Assembly (NCBI GenBank): GCA_030740135.1
Contig: JASLXW010000007.1
Span: forward strand, 1-20,550
From: Nitrospinota bacterium
Lineage (GTDB): Bacteria; UBA8248; JACPRG01
Reading direction: 5' to 3'
Length of the DNA: 20,550 bases
The number at the start of each line of letters is the position of its first letter. The stretch's first letter is position 1. The position numbers and the translations under genes are program-made. This document shows, in pieces, positions 6,474 through 15,404 of the stretch. Under the pieces are notes generated by a model. It was not told the DNA's origin and did no database searches. It saw nothing but the letters and a program-made list of their open reading frames with translations.

Positions 6474-8627
6474 CGGCCGTCCGCATTTTCGGAAGGGCTC
6501 GGTCCCCTTCTTCAGCGCAATCCGGATAGCGAACTGCTTGCAGGAAGGAGCGGCCAGGAGTCCGGTCCGGCTGTCCACCTCGACCAGCCGGATGTCGCGC
6601 GGGATGGGGAATTCCTCGGCGGGGTGATTCCGGGTCCAGACCCCCATGGTCTCGACCCAAATGGGGAGCGCGGCCCGCGCCCCCGTCTCTCCCCGGCCCA
6701 GGGACTCGTTGGTGTCCACGCCCACCCACACGCCCAAGGCGAGGCCGGGCGAGAATCCGATGAACCAGGCGTCTTTGAACTCATCCGTGGTGCCCGTCTT
6801 CCCCGCGAGGGGCCAGTTGAGGACCTTGGCCTTGCGGCCCGTGCCCCGCTCGATGACGCCGCGCAACATGTGGGTCATGAGATAGGCGGGCTCCAACAGG
6901 ATTCTGCCGTCGGCCGTCTCGACCCGTTGAATCGTATAGGGAGTGGTCCGAAGCCCGCCGTTGGCAATCGTCGCGTAGGCCGAGGTCATCTCGAGCAGGC
7001 TCACCACCGACGTCCCCAACGCCATGGAAAGATAAGGCTCGATGGGGTTCAGGACGCCGAGCCGCTTCACCAGCCGGCTGACCCGCCGGGTCCCCACTTT
7101 TTCCAGAAGCCGGATCGTCGCCACATTGATCGAGTGCTCCAGCGAGCGTTGAAGGGTCACCCGGCCGAAGAAGCGTTTCTCGTAGTTGATGGGTTTCCAC
7201 ACCTTCTTGGTGGACGGGTTTAAGTACGAGACGGGCGCGTCCACGATGATGTCGTTGGGCTTGAACCCTTTTTGCAGGGCCGTCGCGTAGATGAAGGGCT
7301 TGAACGAGGACCCCGGCTGGCGCAACGCCTGGATGGCCCGGTTGAACTGGCTCTTTTCGAAATTCCGGCCGCCCACCATCGCCCGAATGGCGCCCGTGCG
7401 GTTGTCCAGCGCGATCAGGGACCCCTCGGCCGGGGCGATCGGCTTCACGGTCAGGCGCCGGGCGGCGATGTCGGCCGACTCGACCTCCACAAGGAGGGGG
7501 GTTCCGGCGGAAAGGTGTTGCCACGGTCCCGCATTCACCAGGACGAAGCTTGCGGGATGCCCGCCGAACAGACCGAAGATCCGGTTGCCGTCCCTCCGGG
7601 TCACCCGACCCATCAACCGGGCCCTGGGAGCGGGCCACGGGGCCTCTCCGTTCGGCGACGCCGCGCCGGGCGGTTTCCGGAAACCCCTGCGGCGGTCCAC
7701 CGCGTCCAGGCCCTTCATCACGGCGTCGCGCGCCCTCCGTTGAAGCTCCAGGTCAAGCGTCGTATAGACCCGCATGCCCTTGCGGTAGAGGTCCCGGTTG
7801 CCGAACATCTCCTGGAGCTCGCGTCGGACGCGCTCGACGAAGTGAGGGGCCGAGGACTCGACCGATTTCCCGCTCGCGACGCCGAGGGGCGACATCCGCG
7901 CCTCGCGGGCCTTGCCCGCCGAGACGAAACCCAGCCGCTGCATCCGGCTGAGAACCAGGTTCCTGCGCTTGCGGGCGCGTTCCGGATAGCGAAGCGGGGA
8001 AAGGAAGGAAGGCGCCTTGGGCAGGGCGGCCAGCAGGGCGGCCTCCGCCAGGGTGAGATTTTCCACCCCTTTGTCGAAATACGTCCGTGCGGCCGCCTCG
8101 ACACCGTAAGCCCCGCTCCCCAGATAGATCTGGTTGAAGTACAGGGCGAGGATCTCCTCCTTGCTGTACGTCCGCTCGATGCGCAGGGCGAGCAGGGCCT
8201 CTTTCACCTTCCGGACCAGGCTGCGCTCCGGGGTGAGGAAAAGGACTTTGGCGAGCTGTTGGGTGATCGTGCTCCCCCCCTGAACCACACGCCCGGCCCG
8301 CACATTCTGGTACAGGGCGCGGAGGAGGCCCTTGAGGTCGATCCCAAAGTGGCTGTAAAACTTGTTATCCTCAATGGCGAGGGTGGCCTGAATCAGGTCC
8401 TTGGGGATGCGGTGGAGCGGAACCAGGATGCGCCGCTCGACGTAGAATTCGGCCAGCAGGGCGTCCCGGCGATCGTAGATCCTGGTGATCGTGCTGGGGC
8501 GGTAGCGCTCGAGGTCGTGAACCTCGGGGAGGCCCTCGAACTGGGCGAACAAAAGGCCCACAGTCGTCCCCACGCCGACCGCGATGACGAGGGGGAAAAA
8601 AAGAAGCAGCCTGATCTTCGATTTCAC
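6468..8627 (-). CDS. mrcA: Penicillin-binding protein 1A, bifunctional peptidoglycan synthase
   Basis: This class A penicillin-binding protein polymerises glycan strands from lipid II and cross-links stem peptides in the periplasm. It has 719 residues. One membrane anchor (about 7-29) is followed by a GT51 glycosyltransferase domain with catalytic Glu86 in EDNKFYSHFGID and GGSTITQQL at 117-125. Next comes an OB-like linker (about 335-400) and the transpeptidase domain with SSFK (Ser440/Lys443), SIN (499-501) and KTGTTD (610-615). All catalytic motifs are intact. The start is GTG with AAGGGA six or seven bases upstream. The C-terminus is a short tail with two cysteines. It is the first gene of the minus-strand block and has its own predicted promoter. 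ponA is an equally used name. Confidence 0.95.
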   Translation of the reverse strand: MKSKIRLLLFFPLVIAVGVGTTVGLLFAQFEGLPEVHDLERYRPSTITRIYDRRDALLAEFYVERRILVPLHRIPKDLIQATLAIEDNKFYSHFGIDLKGLLRALYQNVRAGRVVQGGSTITQQLAKVLFLTPERSLVRKVKEALLALRIERTYSKEEILALYFNQIYLGSGAYGVEAAARTYFDKGVENLTLAEAALLAALPKAPSFLSPLRYPERARKRRNLVLSRMQRLGFVSAGKAREARMSPLGVASGKSVESSAPHFVERVRRELQEMFGNRDLYRKGMRVYTTLDLELQRRARDAVMKGLDAVDRRRGFRKPPGAASPNGEAPWPAPRARLMGRVTRRDGNRIFGLFGGHPASFVLVNAGPWQHLSAGTPLLVEVESADIAARRLTVKPIAPAEGSLIALDNRTGAIRAMVGGRNFEKSQFNRAIQALRQPGSSFKPFIYATALQKGFKPNDIIVDAPVSYLNPSTKKVWKPINYEKRFFGRVTLQRSLEHSINVATIRLLEKVGTRRVSRLVKRLGVLNPIEPYLSMALGTSVVSLLEMTSAYATIANGGLRTTPYTIQRVETADGRILLEPAYLMTHMLRGVIERGTGRKAKVLNWPLAGKTGTTDEFKDAWFIGFSPGLALGVWVGVDTNESLGRGETGARAALPIWVETMGVWTRNHPAEEFPIPRDIRLVEVDSRTGLLAAPSCKQFAIRIALKKGTEPFRKCGRPQ

Positions 8628-8676
8628 GAATCTTCCCTTGGCGGTCCGCCGGCGGGCCGGATTTCAGGTCGAGGAG

Positions 8677-8685
8677 ATTCTATCA
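8677..8685 (-). promoter_or_regulatory. Extended -10 promoter candidate of the PBP1A gene
   Basis: On the minus strand TGATAGAAT combines the TGn extension (8683-8685) with a 5 of 6 -10 box TAGAAT (8677-8682). No good -35 box lies 16-18 bp upstream, as is common for extended -10 promoters. Transcription would start about 8670, giving a leader of about 43 nt before the GTG at 8627. Confidence 0.4.
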
Positions 8686-8771
8686 CAAGAGTCCGGACCG
8701 CTCCGCGCGTCTTTCACCCGGCGCGGGCCGGACGTCGCGGCCCCCCCCGCGCTTCGCGGGCGGCGCTCCCG

Positions 8772-8800
8772 TTGACAGCGAGGGCGCCGGACCGTATTGT
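8772..8800 (+). promoter_or_regulatory. Strong predicted sigma-70 promoter of the HNH-uvrB genes
   Basis: A perfect TTGACA (8772-8777) is followed by 17 bp and TATTGT (8795-8800, 4 of 6). The start would be near 8807, only about 19 nt before the ATG of the HNH gene, so the message would have a very short leader. A small CCCGCG-CTT-CGCGGG hairpin (8746-8760) lies just upstream in the divergent spacer. Confidence 0.6.
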
Positions 8801-8825
8801 TGAAAAGGTAATTTGCATCGGATTC

Positions 8826-9377
8826 ATGGGCGTGACAACACTGGATTTTAATTCTCTTTGGGTCCTCGTGCTGAACCGGAGCTATGAGCCCCTGCACATC
8901 TGCTCGGGCCGCCGGGCCATTACGATGATCCTGTGCGGTCGGGCCGAGGCGGTGGAGGAAAACGGCCTGCAGGTTCGCTCCTACACCCTGTCGCTGCCGT
9001 TGCCCAGCGTCATCCGCCTCCAGCGATACGTCCACCTCCCCCGGCGGGGGGAGATTGCGTTCAGCAAACGCAACGTCACCCGCCGGGACAACCACACCTG
9101 CCAATACTGCGGCCGCCAGGGCAAAGGGCTGACCATCGACCACGTCATTCCCCGCTCCCGGGGGGGCGACACCTCGTGGGAAAACGTGGTGGCGGCCTGT
9201 CAATCCTGCAACTCGCGAAAGGGAAGCCACACGCCGGCGGAGAGCGGATTCCGCTTGTTCCGGCGGCCTCACCGGCCTTACTTCCTGTTCCACCAATACG
9301 TGGCCAGCGCCATCCAGGCGTCAACCCTGGAATCCTGGGAAAAGTACATCGAACCCTACCGGCCCCGACGGGGCTGA
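8826..9377 (+). CDS. HNH endonuclease-like protein
   Basis: The 183-residue protein has an N-terminal segment LVLNRSYEPLHICSGRRAI, characteristic of a widespread bacterial HNH family, and a C-terminal zinc-binding HNH nuclease fold. The metal and active-site elements are Cys92-x2-Cys95, Asp105-His106 in IDHVIPRSRGGD, Asn120, and Cys125-x2-Cys128 followed by NSRKG. It likely binds or cuts DNA; no specific substrate is known to me. The open frame runs far upstream, antisense to PBP1A, but ATG at 8826 is the first start after the promoter and matches the family start. A GTG at 8832 is also possible. AAAGG lies rather far (about 17 nt) before the ATG. Its stop is three bases before an upstream uvrB ATG, suggesting co-expression with excision repair. 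Confidence 0.85.
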   Translation: MGVTTLDFNSLWVLVLNRSYEPLHICSGRRAITMILCGRAEAVEENGLQVRSYTLSLPLPSVIRLQRYVHLPRRGEIAFSKRNVTRRDNHTCQYCGRQGKGLTIDHVIPRSRGGDTSWENVVAACQSCNSRKGSHTPAESGFRLFRRPHRPYFLFHQYVASAIQASTLESWEKYIEPYRPRRG

Positions 9378-9458
9378 CGCATGGCGTTCGAACGAACCGG
9401 CCGGAAGGCGCCCGCCCCCGGCCCGCGGGATTCTTCCACCCTCACCCTCGAACCGGCC

Positions 9459-11465
9459 ATGAGCGCGTTCCAGCTTGTTTCTGACTTCAAGCCCACGGGA
9501 GACCAGCCGGAGGCCATCGACAGCCTCCTGGGCAACCTCCGGGACGGCTGCCGCCACCAGGTTCTGCTCGGCGTCACGGGATCGGGCAAAACGTTCACCA
9601 TGGCGAACGTCATCGCCGAGTTGGGGAAACCGACCCTCGTGGCGGCCCCCAACAAGACCCTGGCCGCCCAGCTCTACAATGAGTTCCGGACCTTCTTTCC
9701 GGAAAACGCCGTCGAATATTTCGTCAGTTATTACGATTACTATCAGCCCGAGGCCTACCTGCCGAGCACGGACACCTACATCGAGAAAGACGCCTCGGTC
9801 AACGACGAGCTGGACAAGCTCCGCCACTCGGCCACCTTCTCCCTGCTGACCCGCCGGGACGTGATCATCGTCGCCAGCGTTTCGTGCATCTACGGCCTGG
9901 GCTCGCCCGAGACCTACCACGGCATGCACATTTATCTGGAGACCGGACAGCGCATCGACCGGGACGAGGTCCTCACCCGAATGGTGCAAATCCAGTACCA
10001 ACGCAACGACATCGACTTCAGGCGCGGGACCTTCCGCGTCCGGGGGGACGTGGTCGAGGTCATTCCCGCCTACGAGACGGAGACGGCGCTGCGGATCGAG
10101 TTTTTCGGCGACGAGATCGAGTCCATCAGCGAGATCGACCCCCTGCGCGGGACGGTCATGCGCAAGCGGCAGTCGGTGGACCTCTACCCGAGCAGCCATT
10201 ACGTCACGCCGGAAGACCGCCTGCGCCGCGCCCTGATCGCCATCGAAGCCGAGATGGACGAACGCCTGGTCGAGCTCAAGCGGGAAGGAAAGCTCCTGGA
10301 GGCCCAACGCCTGGAGCAGCGGACCAAGTTCGATCTCGAGATGTTCCGGGAAGTGGGCTACTGCAACGGCGTCGAGAACTATTCCCCCCACCTGGAAGGC
10401 CGGGCGGCGGGCGATCCCCCGCACACGCTCCTGGACTACTTTCCGTCGGATTCGCTCTACATCCTCGACGAGAGCCACGTGGCGATCCCGCAGTTCCACG
10501 GCATGTACGCCGGCGACCGCTCCCGCAAGAAGACCCTCGTGGACCACGGCTTCCGCCTCCCTTCGGCCCTGGACAACCGGCCGCTGAGCTATCCGGAATT
10601 CGAGGCGCGGATCCCCGCCGTAGTTTACGTCTCGGCCACGCCGGGGCCCTACGAGCTGAAGGCCGGCGGGGGTCTCGTGACCGAGCAGATCATCCGCCCC
10701 ACCGGACTGACCGACCCGGAGGTGGAGGTCCGGCCCGTCCGGGGCCAGGTGGACGACCTGCTGGCCGCCATTCGGCGGCGCGTCGAAGCCGGCGAGCGCG
10801 TCCTCGTCACCACCCTCACCAAGCGTTTCGCCGAAGAGCTGGCCGAGTTCTACCAGGAGGCGGGGGTGCGGGTGCGCTACCTGCATTCCGACATCGACGC
10901 CCTCGAGCGCGTGGCCATCATCCGCGAGCTTCGCCTCGGCGAGTTCGACGTCCTCATCGGGATCAACCTGCTGCGGGAGGGCCTGGACATCCCCGAGGTC
11001 TCGATGGTGGCCATCCTGGACGCCGACAAGGAGGGCTACCTGCGCTCGGCGACCTCCCTCATCCAGACCACCGGACGCGCGGCGCGGAACATCAACGGGA
11101 CGGTCCTGATGTACGCCGACCGGATGACGAAATCCATGGCGACGGCCATCTCCGAGACCCGGCGGAGGCGGGAGATCCAGGAGGCCTTCAATGAAGAGAA
11201 CGGGATCACGCCCCGGTCCATCATCCGGAACATCAACGAGGTCCTGGGCGACGTGTCGCAACGGGACTACGCGTCGGTCTCCAGGGCGGCGGAAGAGGAC
11301 GCCCCGTACTTCACAGCGGACTCGCCGGGCGACGTGTCCAAACGGATCGATCATCTCCGCGCGGAGATGATCGAGGCGGCCAAGCGCCTGGAGTTCGAGG
11401 CCGCCGCCGAGCTCCGGGACCGAATCGCCGCCCTGGAAAAACGCGAGCTGGGAGTCAGCGCGTGA
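9459..11465 (+). CDS. uvrB: Excinuclease ABC subunit B
   Basis: UvrB verifies DNA damage delivered by UvrA and loads UvrC for dual incision. From this ATG the protein has 668 residues (E. coli 673). Walker A is GVTGSGKT (about 38-45). The damage-probing beta-hairpin region is [21 protein letters not shown]. The helicase motif is DESH at about 337-340, followed by [23 protein letters not shown] and [11 protein letters not shown]-terminal UVR motif ([22 protein letters not shown]) is present for contact with UvrC. The frame also has an in-frame ATG at 9381, three bases after the HNH stop, which would add 26 unconserved residues; neither ATG has a clear ribosome binding site. I choose 9459 because [17 protein letters not shown] is the usual N-terminus, with modest certainty about the start. 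Confidence 0.95.
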   Translation: MSAFQLVSDFKPTGDQPEAIDSLLGNLRDGCRHQVLLGVTGSGKTFTMANVIAELGKPTLVAAPNKTLAAQLYNEFRTFFPENAVEYFVSYYDYYQPEAYLPSTDTYIEKDASVNDELDKLRHSATFSLLTRRDVIIVASVSCIYGLGSPETYHGMHIYLETGQRIDRDEVLTRMVQIQYQRNDIDFRRGTFRVRGDVVEVIPAYETETALRIEFFGDEIESISEIDPLRGTVMRKRQSVDLYPSSHYVTPEDRLRRALIAIEAEMDERLVELKREGKLLEAQRLEQRTKFDLEMFREVGYCNGVENYSPHLEGRAAGDPPHTLLDYFPSDSLYILDESHVAIPQFHGMYAGDRSRKKTLVDHGFRLPSALDNRPLSYPEFEARIPAVVYVSATPGPYELKAGGGLVTEQIIRPTGLTDPEVEVRPVRGQVDDLLAAIRRRVEAGERVLVTTLTKRFAEELAEFYQEAGVRVRYLHSDIDALERVAIIRELRLGEFDVLIGINLLREGLDIPEVSMVAILDADKEGYLRSATSLIQTTGRAARNINGTVLMYADRMTKSMATAISETRRRREIQEAFNEENGITPRSIIRNINEVLGDVSQRDYASVSRAAEEDAPYFTADSPGDVSKRIDHLRAEMIEAAKRLEFEAAAELRDRIAALEKRELGVSA

Positions 11466-11492
11466 GAGGGCAATCCAAACCAAGTCCCAGGG

Positions 11493-11521
11493 TTGGGAAC
11501 CCCCTCGAAAACTTTCATAAG
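11493..11521 (+). promoter_or_regulatory. Weak promoter candidate upstream of uvrC
   Basis: TTGGGA (11493-11498, 4 of 6) and CATAAG (11516-11521, 4 of 6) are separated by 17 bp in the uvrB-uvrC spacer. The spacer is long enough (242 bp) to hold an independent promoter, but the match is modest and uvrC may simply be read through from uvrB. Confidence 0.25.
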
Positions 11522-11609
11522 GCGCAAGAAATTTATCCACTTTGGCCTACTCGAAATCAGAGTTCCGCGCGCCGCAAACGAACAATCATCCGATTCATCC
11601 CCACCGCGA

Positions 11610-11636
11610 GACGGCCGAGCCTTTGGCTCGGCCGTC
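11610..11636. repeat. Perfect 12-bp stem-loop in the uvrB-uvrC spacer
   Basis: GACGGCCGAGCC (11610-11621) and GGCTCGGCCGTC (11625-11636) pair perfectly around a TTT loop. The following plus-strand bases are AAAAAGTT, not a T-run, so it is not a standard intrinsic terminator in either direction. It could still pause or attenuate transcription between uvrB and uvrC, protect RNA ends, or be a REP-like element. It lies directly next to hairpin repeat copy B. Confidence 0.65.
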
Positions 11637-11705
11637 AAAAAGTTCTAAGGGGGGTTTGGGGGGGGCGTCTTACAAGAAGTCCCCCCAAGGTTTAAAGGTT
11701 TTTCA
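11637..11705. repeat. G-run/C-run hairpin repeat, copy B, abutting uvrC
   Basis: The order matches copy A: G6 (11649-11654), TTT, G8 (11658-11665), a centre TCTTACAAGAAGT with TCTT/AAGA complementarity, then C6 and AAGG. TTGGGGGG (11656-11663) pairs with CCCCCCAA (11681-11688). Relative to copy A, the arm bases outside the G/C runs change from CCA/TGG to TTT/AAG and pairing is kept. Its A/T-rich tail contains AAAGG (11694-11698), nine bases before the uvrC ATG, so the repeat appears to supply the uvrC ribosome binding site. Confidence 0.6.
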
Positions 11706-11707
11706 AA

Positions 11708-13663
11708 ATGAGCGCCAAGAAAGTCGAAGCGCGGGAAGTCGGGACGCAGATTGCGGGGAAAGAACGTCTGGGCGAGGGTCTGCCCGCCTCGCCCGGCATC
11801 TACATGATGCGGGACGACAAAGAGAAGGTCCTCTACGTCGGCAAGACCAAGTCCCTTCGGCGCCGGGTCCGCTCCTACTTCGCGCCTTCCGCCCGGCCCT
11901 CGCCCCGAATCCGGTTGATGATCGATCAGGTGCGGTCGCTCGATTACATCGTCACGGCCAGCGACGTCGAGGCCCTGATCCTCGAAAGCAACTACATCAA
12001 GCGCCACCGGCCCAAGTACAACGTCGTCCTGCGGGACGACAAACACTTCCCCTATCTCCGGTTCACCACCCACGAGGCGCACGCCCGGCTGGAGATCGTC
12101 CGCCGGGTGTGCAAGGACGGGGCGGCCTATTTCGGGCCGTACGTTTCCGCGAAGTCCATCCGCCAGACCCTCCGGCTGATCCACAAGGTCTTCCCGATCC
12201 GCTCGTGCGAGGAGCCCATGGACGGCCGGCGCGACCGGCCCTGCCTGGAGTACGAGATGAAGCGGTGCATCGCGCCCTGCGTCGGCTACTGCACCCAGGA
12301 GGAATACAACGGCCTCGTGGACAGGGTGAGCCTGTTCCTCAAGGGCCGGGACCAGGAGCTCCTGCGCGGCCTGAAAAAGAGAATGCAATCCGCCGCCGAG
12401 GCGCTTCGCTACGAGGAGGCCGCCCGCTACCGGGACCAGATCCGGGCTGTCGAGCGGAGCCTCCAGCGGCAGCGGATCGTCTCCACCGACCTGGAGGACC
12501 AGGACGTGGCGGGTTTCCACCGGTTCGGGGACCGCGCCCGGATCCACGTCTTTTTCGTCCGGGGGGGCAAGGTCCTGGGGGACAAAGGGTACGATTTCAA
12601 ATTTCCGGCCTCCGAGCCGGAAGGCGACCTGCTGGAATCGTTCCTCAAGCAATACTACGCGCGGGGCGTCTTCATCCCGCCGGAGGTTCTGACGCCCTTC
12701 CCCATCCCGGATTCGGCGCTCATCGAGGAGTGGCTGACGGGTCAGCGGGGCCGGCGGGTCCGCCTCAGCGTTCCGCGGCGGGGGGAAAAGGCCCGCCTGG
12801 TCCGGATGGCGTCCGACAACGCCCGGCACTTCCTCGAAAACCCCGAGGCGGAGGGACCGGCCGGCGAGGACCTGCTGGGCGAGCTGCGGGACGTCCTGCG
12901 CCTCACAGACCTTCCGAGGCGCATCGAGGCCTTCGACATCTCCAACCTTCAGGGGACGGACGCCGTGGCCTGCATGGTGGTCTTCCGCGACGGCAAACCG
13001 GCCAAGGGCGAATACCGGCGCTACATCATCCGGACCGAAAACACCCCGGACGACTATGCCATGATGGCCGAGGTCATCGAGAGACGGTTCCGGCGCGCGC
13101 TCGCCGAAGGGGGAGATTGGCCGAACCTCATCCTCGTGGACGGGGGCAAAGGGCAGTTGGGCGTGGCCCGGCGCGTCCTCGGCGAGCTGGCGCTCCAGCG
13201 CCTGCCCGTCATCGCCATGGCCAAAGGTGGGGACCGGCGCGGGCGAAACGACATGATCTTCCTCCCCGGCCACCCGGACCCCATCCCCCTCCTGCCGGAC
13301 TCGCCCGTCCGCTACCTGCTTCAGCGGGTCCGCGACGAGACGCACCGTTTCGCCGTCCAGTTTCACCGCAAGCGCCGCGGGAAAGGGCGGCTGCGCTCGA
13401 TCCTCGACGAAGTCGAAGGCATCGGCCCGGCCCGCCGGCAATCCCTCCTGCGGTACTTCGGCAGCGTCGACCAAATCCGCGAAGCGGACGTCGATCAACT
13501 GGCCGGAATCCCCCACATGAACAAAACCCTGGCCCGGGCGGTCAAAGAGCGGGTGGCGGGGATCGGTGGAGAGAACGGGCGCGCCCGCCGATCCGGCCCC
13601 CCCGGCCCCGCGGCGCCGGAATCCCCGGCCAGGCGCCCTTCGGCGGGAGTGGAGACGCAATGA
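11708..13663 (+). CDS. uvrC: Excinuclease ABC subunit C
   Basis: UvrC makes the 3' and 5' cuts around a lesion held by UvrB. The 651-residue protein has a GIY-YIG nuclease domain (PGIYMM at 29-34, YVGK at 43-46, Arg51-53, Glu93). Four cysteines follow at 167, 179, 187 and 191, with the same 12-8-4 spacing as the E. coli cysteines reported to hold an iron-sulfur cluster. Next are a UVR motif (AEALRYEEAARYRDQI), an RNase H-like nuclease half (FDISNLQGTD, LILVDGGKGQLG, DETHRFAVQFH) and helix-hairpin-helix repeats near the end (VEGIGPARRQSLL). A Pro/Ala/Arg-rich tail of about 30 residues follows the last domain. AAAGG nine bases upstream supports this ATG. The stop overlaps the lnt start as ATGA. 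Confidence 0.96.
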   Translation: MSAKKVEAREVGTQIAGKERLGEGLPASPGIYMMRDDKEKVLYVGKTKSLRRRVRSYFAPSARPSPRIRLMIDQVRSLDYIVTASDVEALILESNYIKRHRPKYNVVLRDDKHFPYLRFTTHEAHARLEIVRRVCKDGAAYFGPYVSAKSIRQTLRLIHKVFPIRSCEEPMDGRRDRPCLEYEMKRCIAPCVGYCTQEEYNGLVDRVSLFLKGRDQELLRGLKKRMQSAAEALRYEEAARYRDQIRAVERSLQRQRIVSTDLEDQDVAGFHRFGDRARIHVFFVRGGKVLGDKGYDFKFPASEPEGDLLESFLKQYYARGVFIPPEVLTPFPIPDSALIEEWLTGQRGRRVRLSVPRRGEKARLVRMASDNARHFLENPEAEGPAGEDLLGELRDVLRLTDLPRRIEAFDISNLQGTDAVACMVVFRDGKPAKGEYRRYIIRTENTPDDYAMMAEVIERRFRRALAEGGDWPNLILVDGGKGQLGVARRVLGELALQRLPVIAMAKGGDRRGRNDMIFLPGHPDPIPLLPDSPVRYLLQRVRDETHRFAVQFHRKRRGKGRLRSILDEVEGIGPARRQSLLRYFGSVDQIREADVDQLAGIPHMNKTLARAVKERVAGIGGENGRARRSGPPGPAAPESPARRPSAGVETQ

Positions 13664-15342
13664 CCGCTTCGGCGCGGGCATCGGCGGCACAGGCCGAATC
13701 GGGGGTCCGGGAGACACCCCCCTTCCGGGGGGTGCGGCTTCGGCGCCGGCTGGTCGCGGCCGTCCTCTCGGGCGTCCTCCTCATTCTCTGTTTTCCCAAG
13801 TACGACCTGGCGGCGCTGGCCTGGGTGGCCCTAATCCCCCTGTTGGCGGCCATCGAGGGGGTCGCGCCCCGCCGCGCCTTCTGGCTGGGCGGCCTCGCGG
13901 GAACCGTCGGATACATCGGAACCCTCTTCTGGGTCACCATCACCATGACACGGTACGGGGGCCTGCCGTTTCCCGTCGCCTTGCTGGTGTTGCTCATGCT
14001 GGCGGCGTACCTGAGCTTGTTCACGGGAGTCTTCTGCGCGCTCGTTTGCCGGTTCGGCCGGCAGAGCCGGCATGTCCTGCCGGCGTTGGCCCCCTTCCTG
14101 TGGGTCGCGCTGGAGTTGGCGCGGACGCACCTCCTGACGGGCTTTCCCTGGGCGGCCTTGGGCTATTCGCAGTATGCGGCGCTGCCCGTGATCCAGGTCG
14201 CGGACATCACCGGTATTTACGGCGTGAGCTTCCTCATCGTCCTCGTAAATTCGGCGCTCTGGGGCGTCATGCGGGATTTCATTCCGGGTTACGCGAGGAG
14301 GCCGCGCGGCGAGCCCGTGGGAGAAGGCCGGGCCTTTCGCGGGAGCGCGTGGGCGCTCGGCGCGACGGCGGTCTTGCTGGGGGCGGCGCTCCTTTACGGC
14401 TGGGCCCGGCTCGATACCTTTGCCGCACCCTCCCCGGAGGGCGCACGCCCGGACCGGTCCGTCCGCATCGCCCTGCTTCAGGGGAACATCCCGCAGGCGG
14501 TGAAGTGGGACGAGGCGTATCGGCTGAAAACGCTCGAGGTGTACGAAAAGCTAACGTATAAGCACGCGCAGGGAAAGCCGGATTTGATCGTGTGGCCCGA
14601 GACCGCGGCGCCGTTCTTCTTCCTTCGGGACAAGGCCCACCGGGAGCGGGTTCTGAACCTGTCCGCGAAGGTGCGCGCCCCGCTGCTGGTCGGCGCGGTG
14701 TCCGTGACACTTCGAAACCGGGAGCACCGCCTGCGGAACAGCGCCTTCCTCGTCACCCCGGAAAAGAGGGTGGACGGTCAATACCACAAGACGCATTTAG
14801 TCCCTTACGGTGAGTACGTTCCGTTGAAGCGGTTTTTCCCCTTCATCCGGAAGATGGTCTCCGGCATCGGGGATTTTCTTCCCGGCGACCGCCGCACGGT
14901 CTTTCCTCTCGCCAAAGCGCCGTTCAGCGTCTTGATCTGCTACGAGGTGATCTTTGCCGATGAGGTGAGGCGGTTTGTCCGGAACGGGGCGCGGCTTCTG
15001 GTGAACATCACCAACGACGCCTGGTTCGGCCGAAGCGCGGGCCCCTATCAGCACATGAGCATCGCCGCCCTTCGGGCGGTGGAAAATCGCGTCCCCCTCG
15101 TCCGGGCGGCCAATACGGGAATCACCGGCGTCGTGGACGCGACCGGAAAAATCCGCGAGGCGACGACACTGTTCGTTCCGACGGGCGTGCTCGCCAACGT
15201 CGCGCCCGGAACGCCCGGCCCGGCGGGACTCACCTTTTACACCCGGCACGGAGACCTCTTCGCTTACCTGAGCGCAGCCCTCGCGGTCTTGATCCTCGGA
15301 CTGCATTGGGCCGCCGGCAGACATTCGGCCCGCAAGGGGTGA
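13660..15342 (+). CDS. lnt: Apolipoprotein N-acyltransferase
   Basis: Lnt transfers the third acyl chain to the N-terminal cysteine of lipoproteins in the inner membrane. The 560-residue protein has about six hydrophobic segments in residues 30-250 and a periplasmic nitrilase-like domain (about 267-520). The catalytic triad is visible as Glu314 (VWPETAAPF), Lys377 (YHKTHLVPYGEYVP) and Cys427 (LICYEVIF). NITNDAWFG and HMSIAALRAVENR are family signatures. A last hydrophobic segment (about 531-550) precedes the end. The open frame continues upstream through uvrC in another phase, but the ATG at 13660 has GGAG at 13651 and overlaps the uvrC stop by four bases, giving clear translational coupling. 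Its product prepares lipoproteins for LolCD encoded further along the same strand. Confidence 0.95.
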   Translation: MTASARASAAQAESGVRETPPFRGVRLRRRLVAAVLSGVLLILCFPKYDLAALAWVALIPLLAAIEGVAPRRAFWLGGLAGTVGYIGTLFWVTITMTRYGGLPFPVALLVLLMLAAYLSLFTGVFCALVCRFGRQSRHVLPALAPFLWVALELARTHLLTGFPWAALGYSQYAALPVIQVADITGIYGVSFLIVLVNSALWGVMRDFIPGYARRPRGEPVGEGRAFRGSAWALGATAVLLGAALLYGWARLDTFAAPSPEGARPDRSVRIALLQGNIPQAVKWDEAYRLKTLEVYEKLTYKHAQGKPDLIVWPETAAPFFFLRDKAHRERVLNLSAKVRAPLLVGAVSVTLRNREHRLRNSAFLVTPEKRVDGQYHKTHLVPYGEYVPLKRFFPFIRKMVSGIGDFLPGDRRTVFPLAKAPFSVLICYEVIFADEVRRFVRNGARLLVNITNDAWFGRSAGPYQHMSIAALRAVENRVPLVRAANTGITGVVDATGKIREATTLFVPTGVLANVAPGTPGPAGLTFYTRHGDLFAYLSAALAVLILGLHWAAGRHSARKG

Positions 15343-15404
15343 ACGCCCGGACCCGGGACCGCCCCCGAATCATCACTTCCGCGACGGCGGAGGGAGGAAG
15401 AATC

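Noticed and set aside
7272..8825. Upstream part of the long frame that ends in the HNH gene
   Set aside because: It is antisense to the PBP1A gene and precedes the promoter at 8772-8800.
9321..11540. 739-codon minus-strand open frame across uvrB
   Set aside because: It is the antisense shadow of uvrB, with low-complexity Asp/Gly/Val/Arg-rich composition and no recognisable motif.
11542..13659. Upstream part of the 1266-codon frame that ends in lnt
   Set aside because: It reads uvrC in the wrong phase and gives Pro/Arg/Gly-rich sequence. The lnt gene proper starts at the ATG at 13660 that overlaps the uvrC stop.
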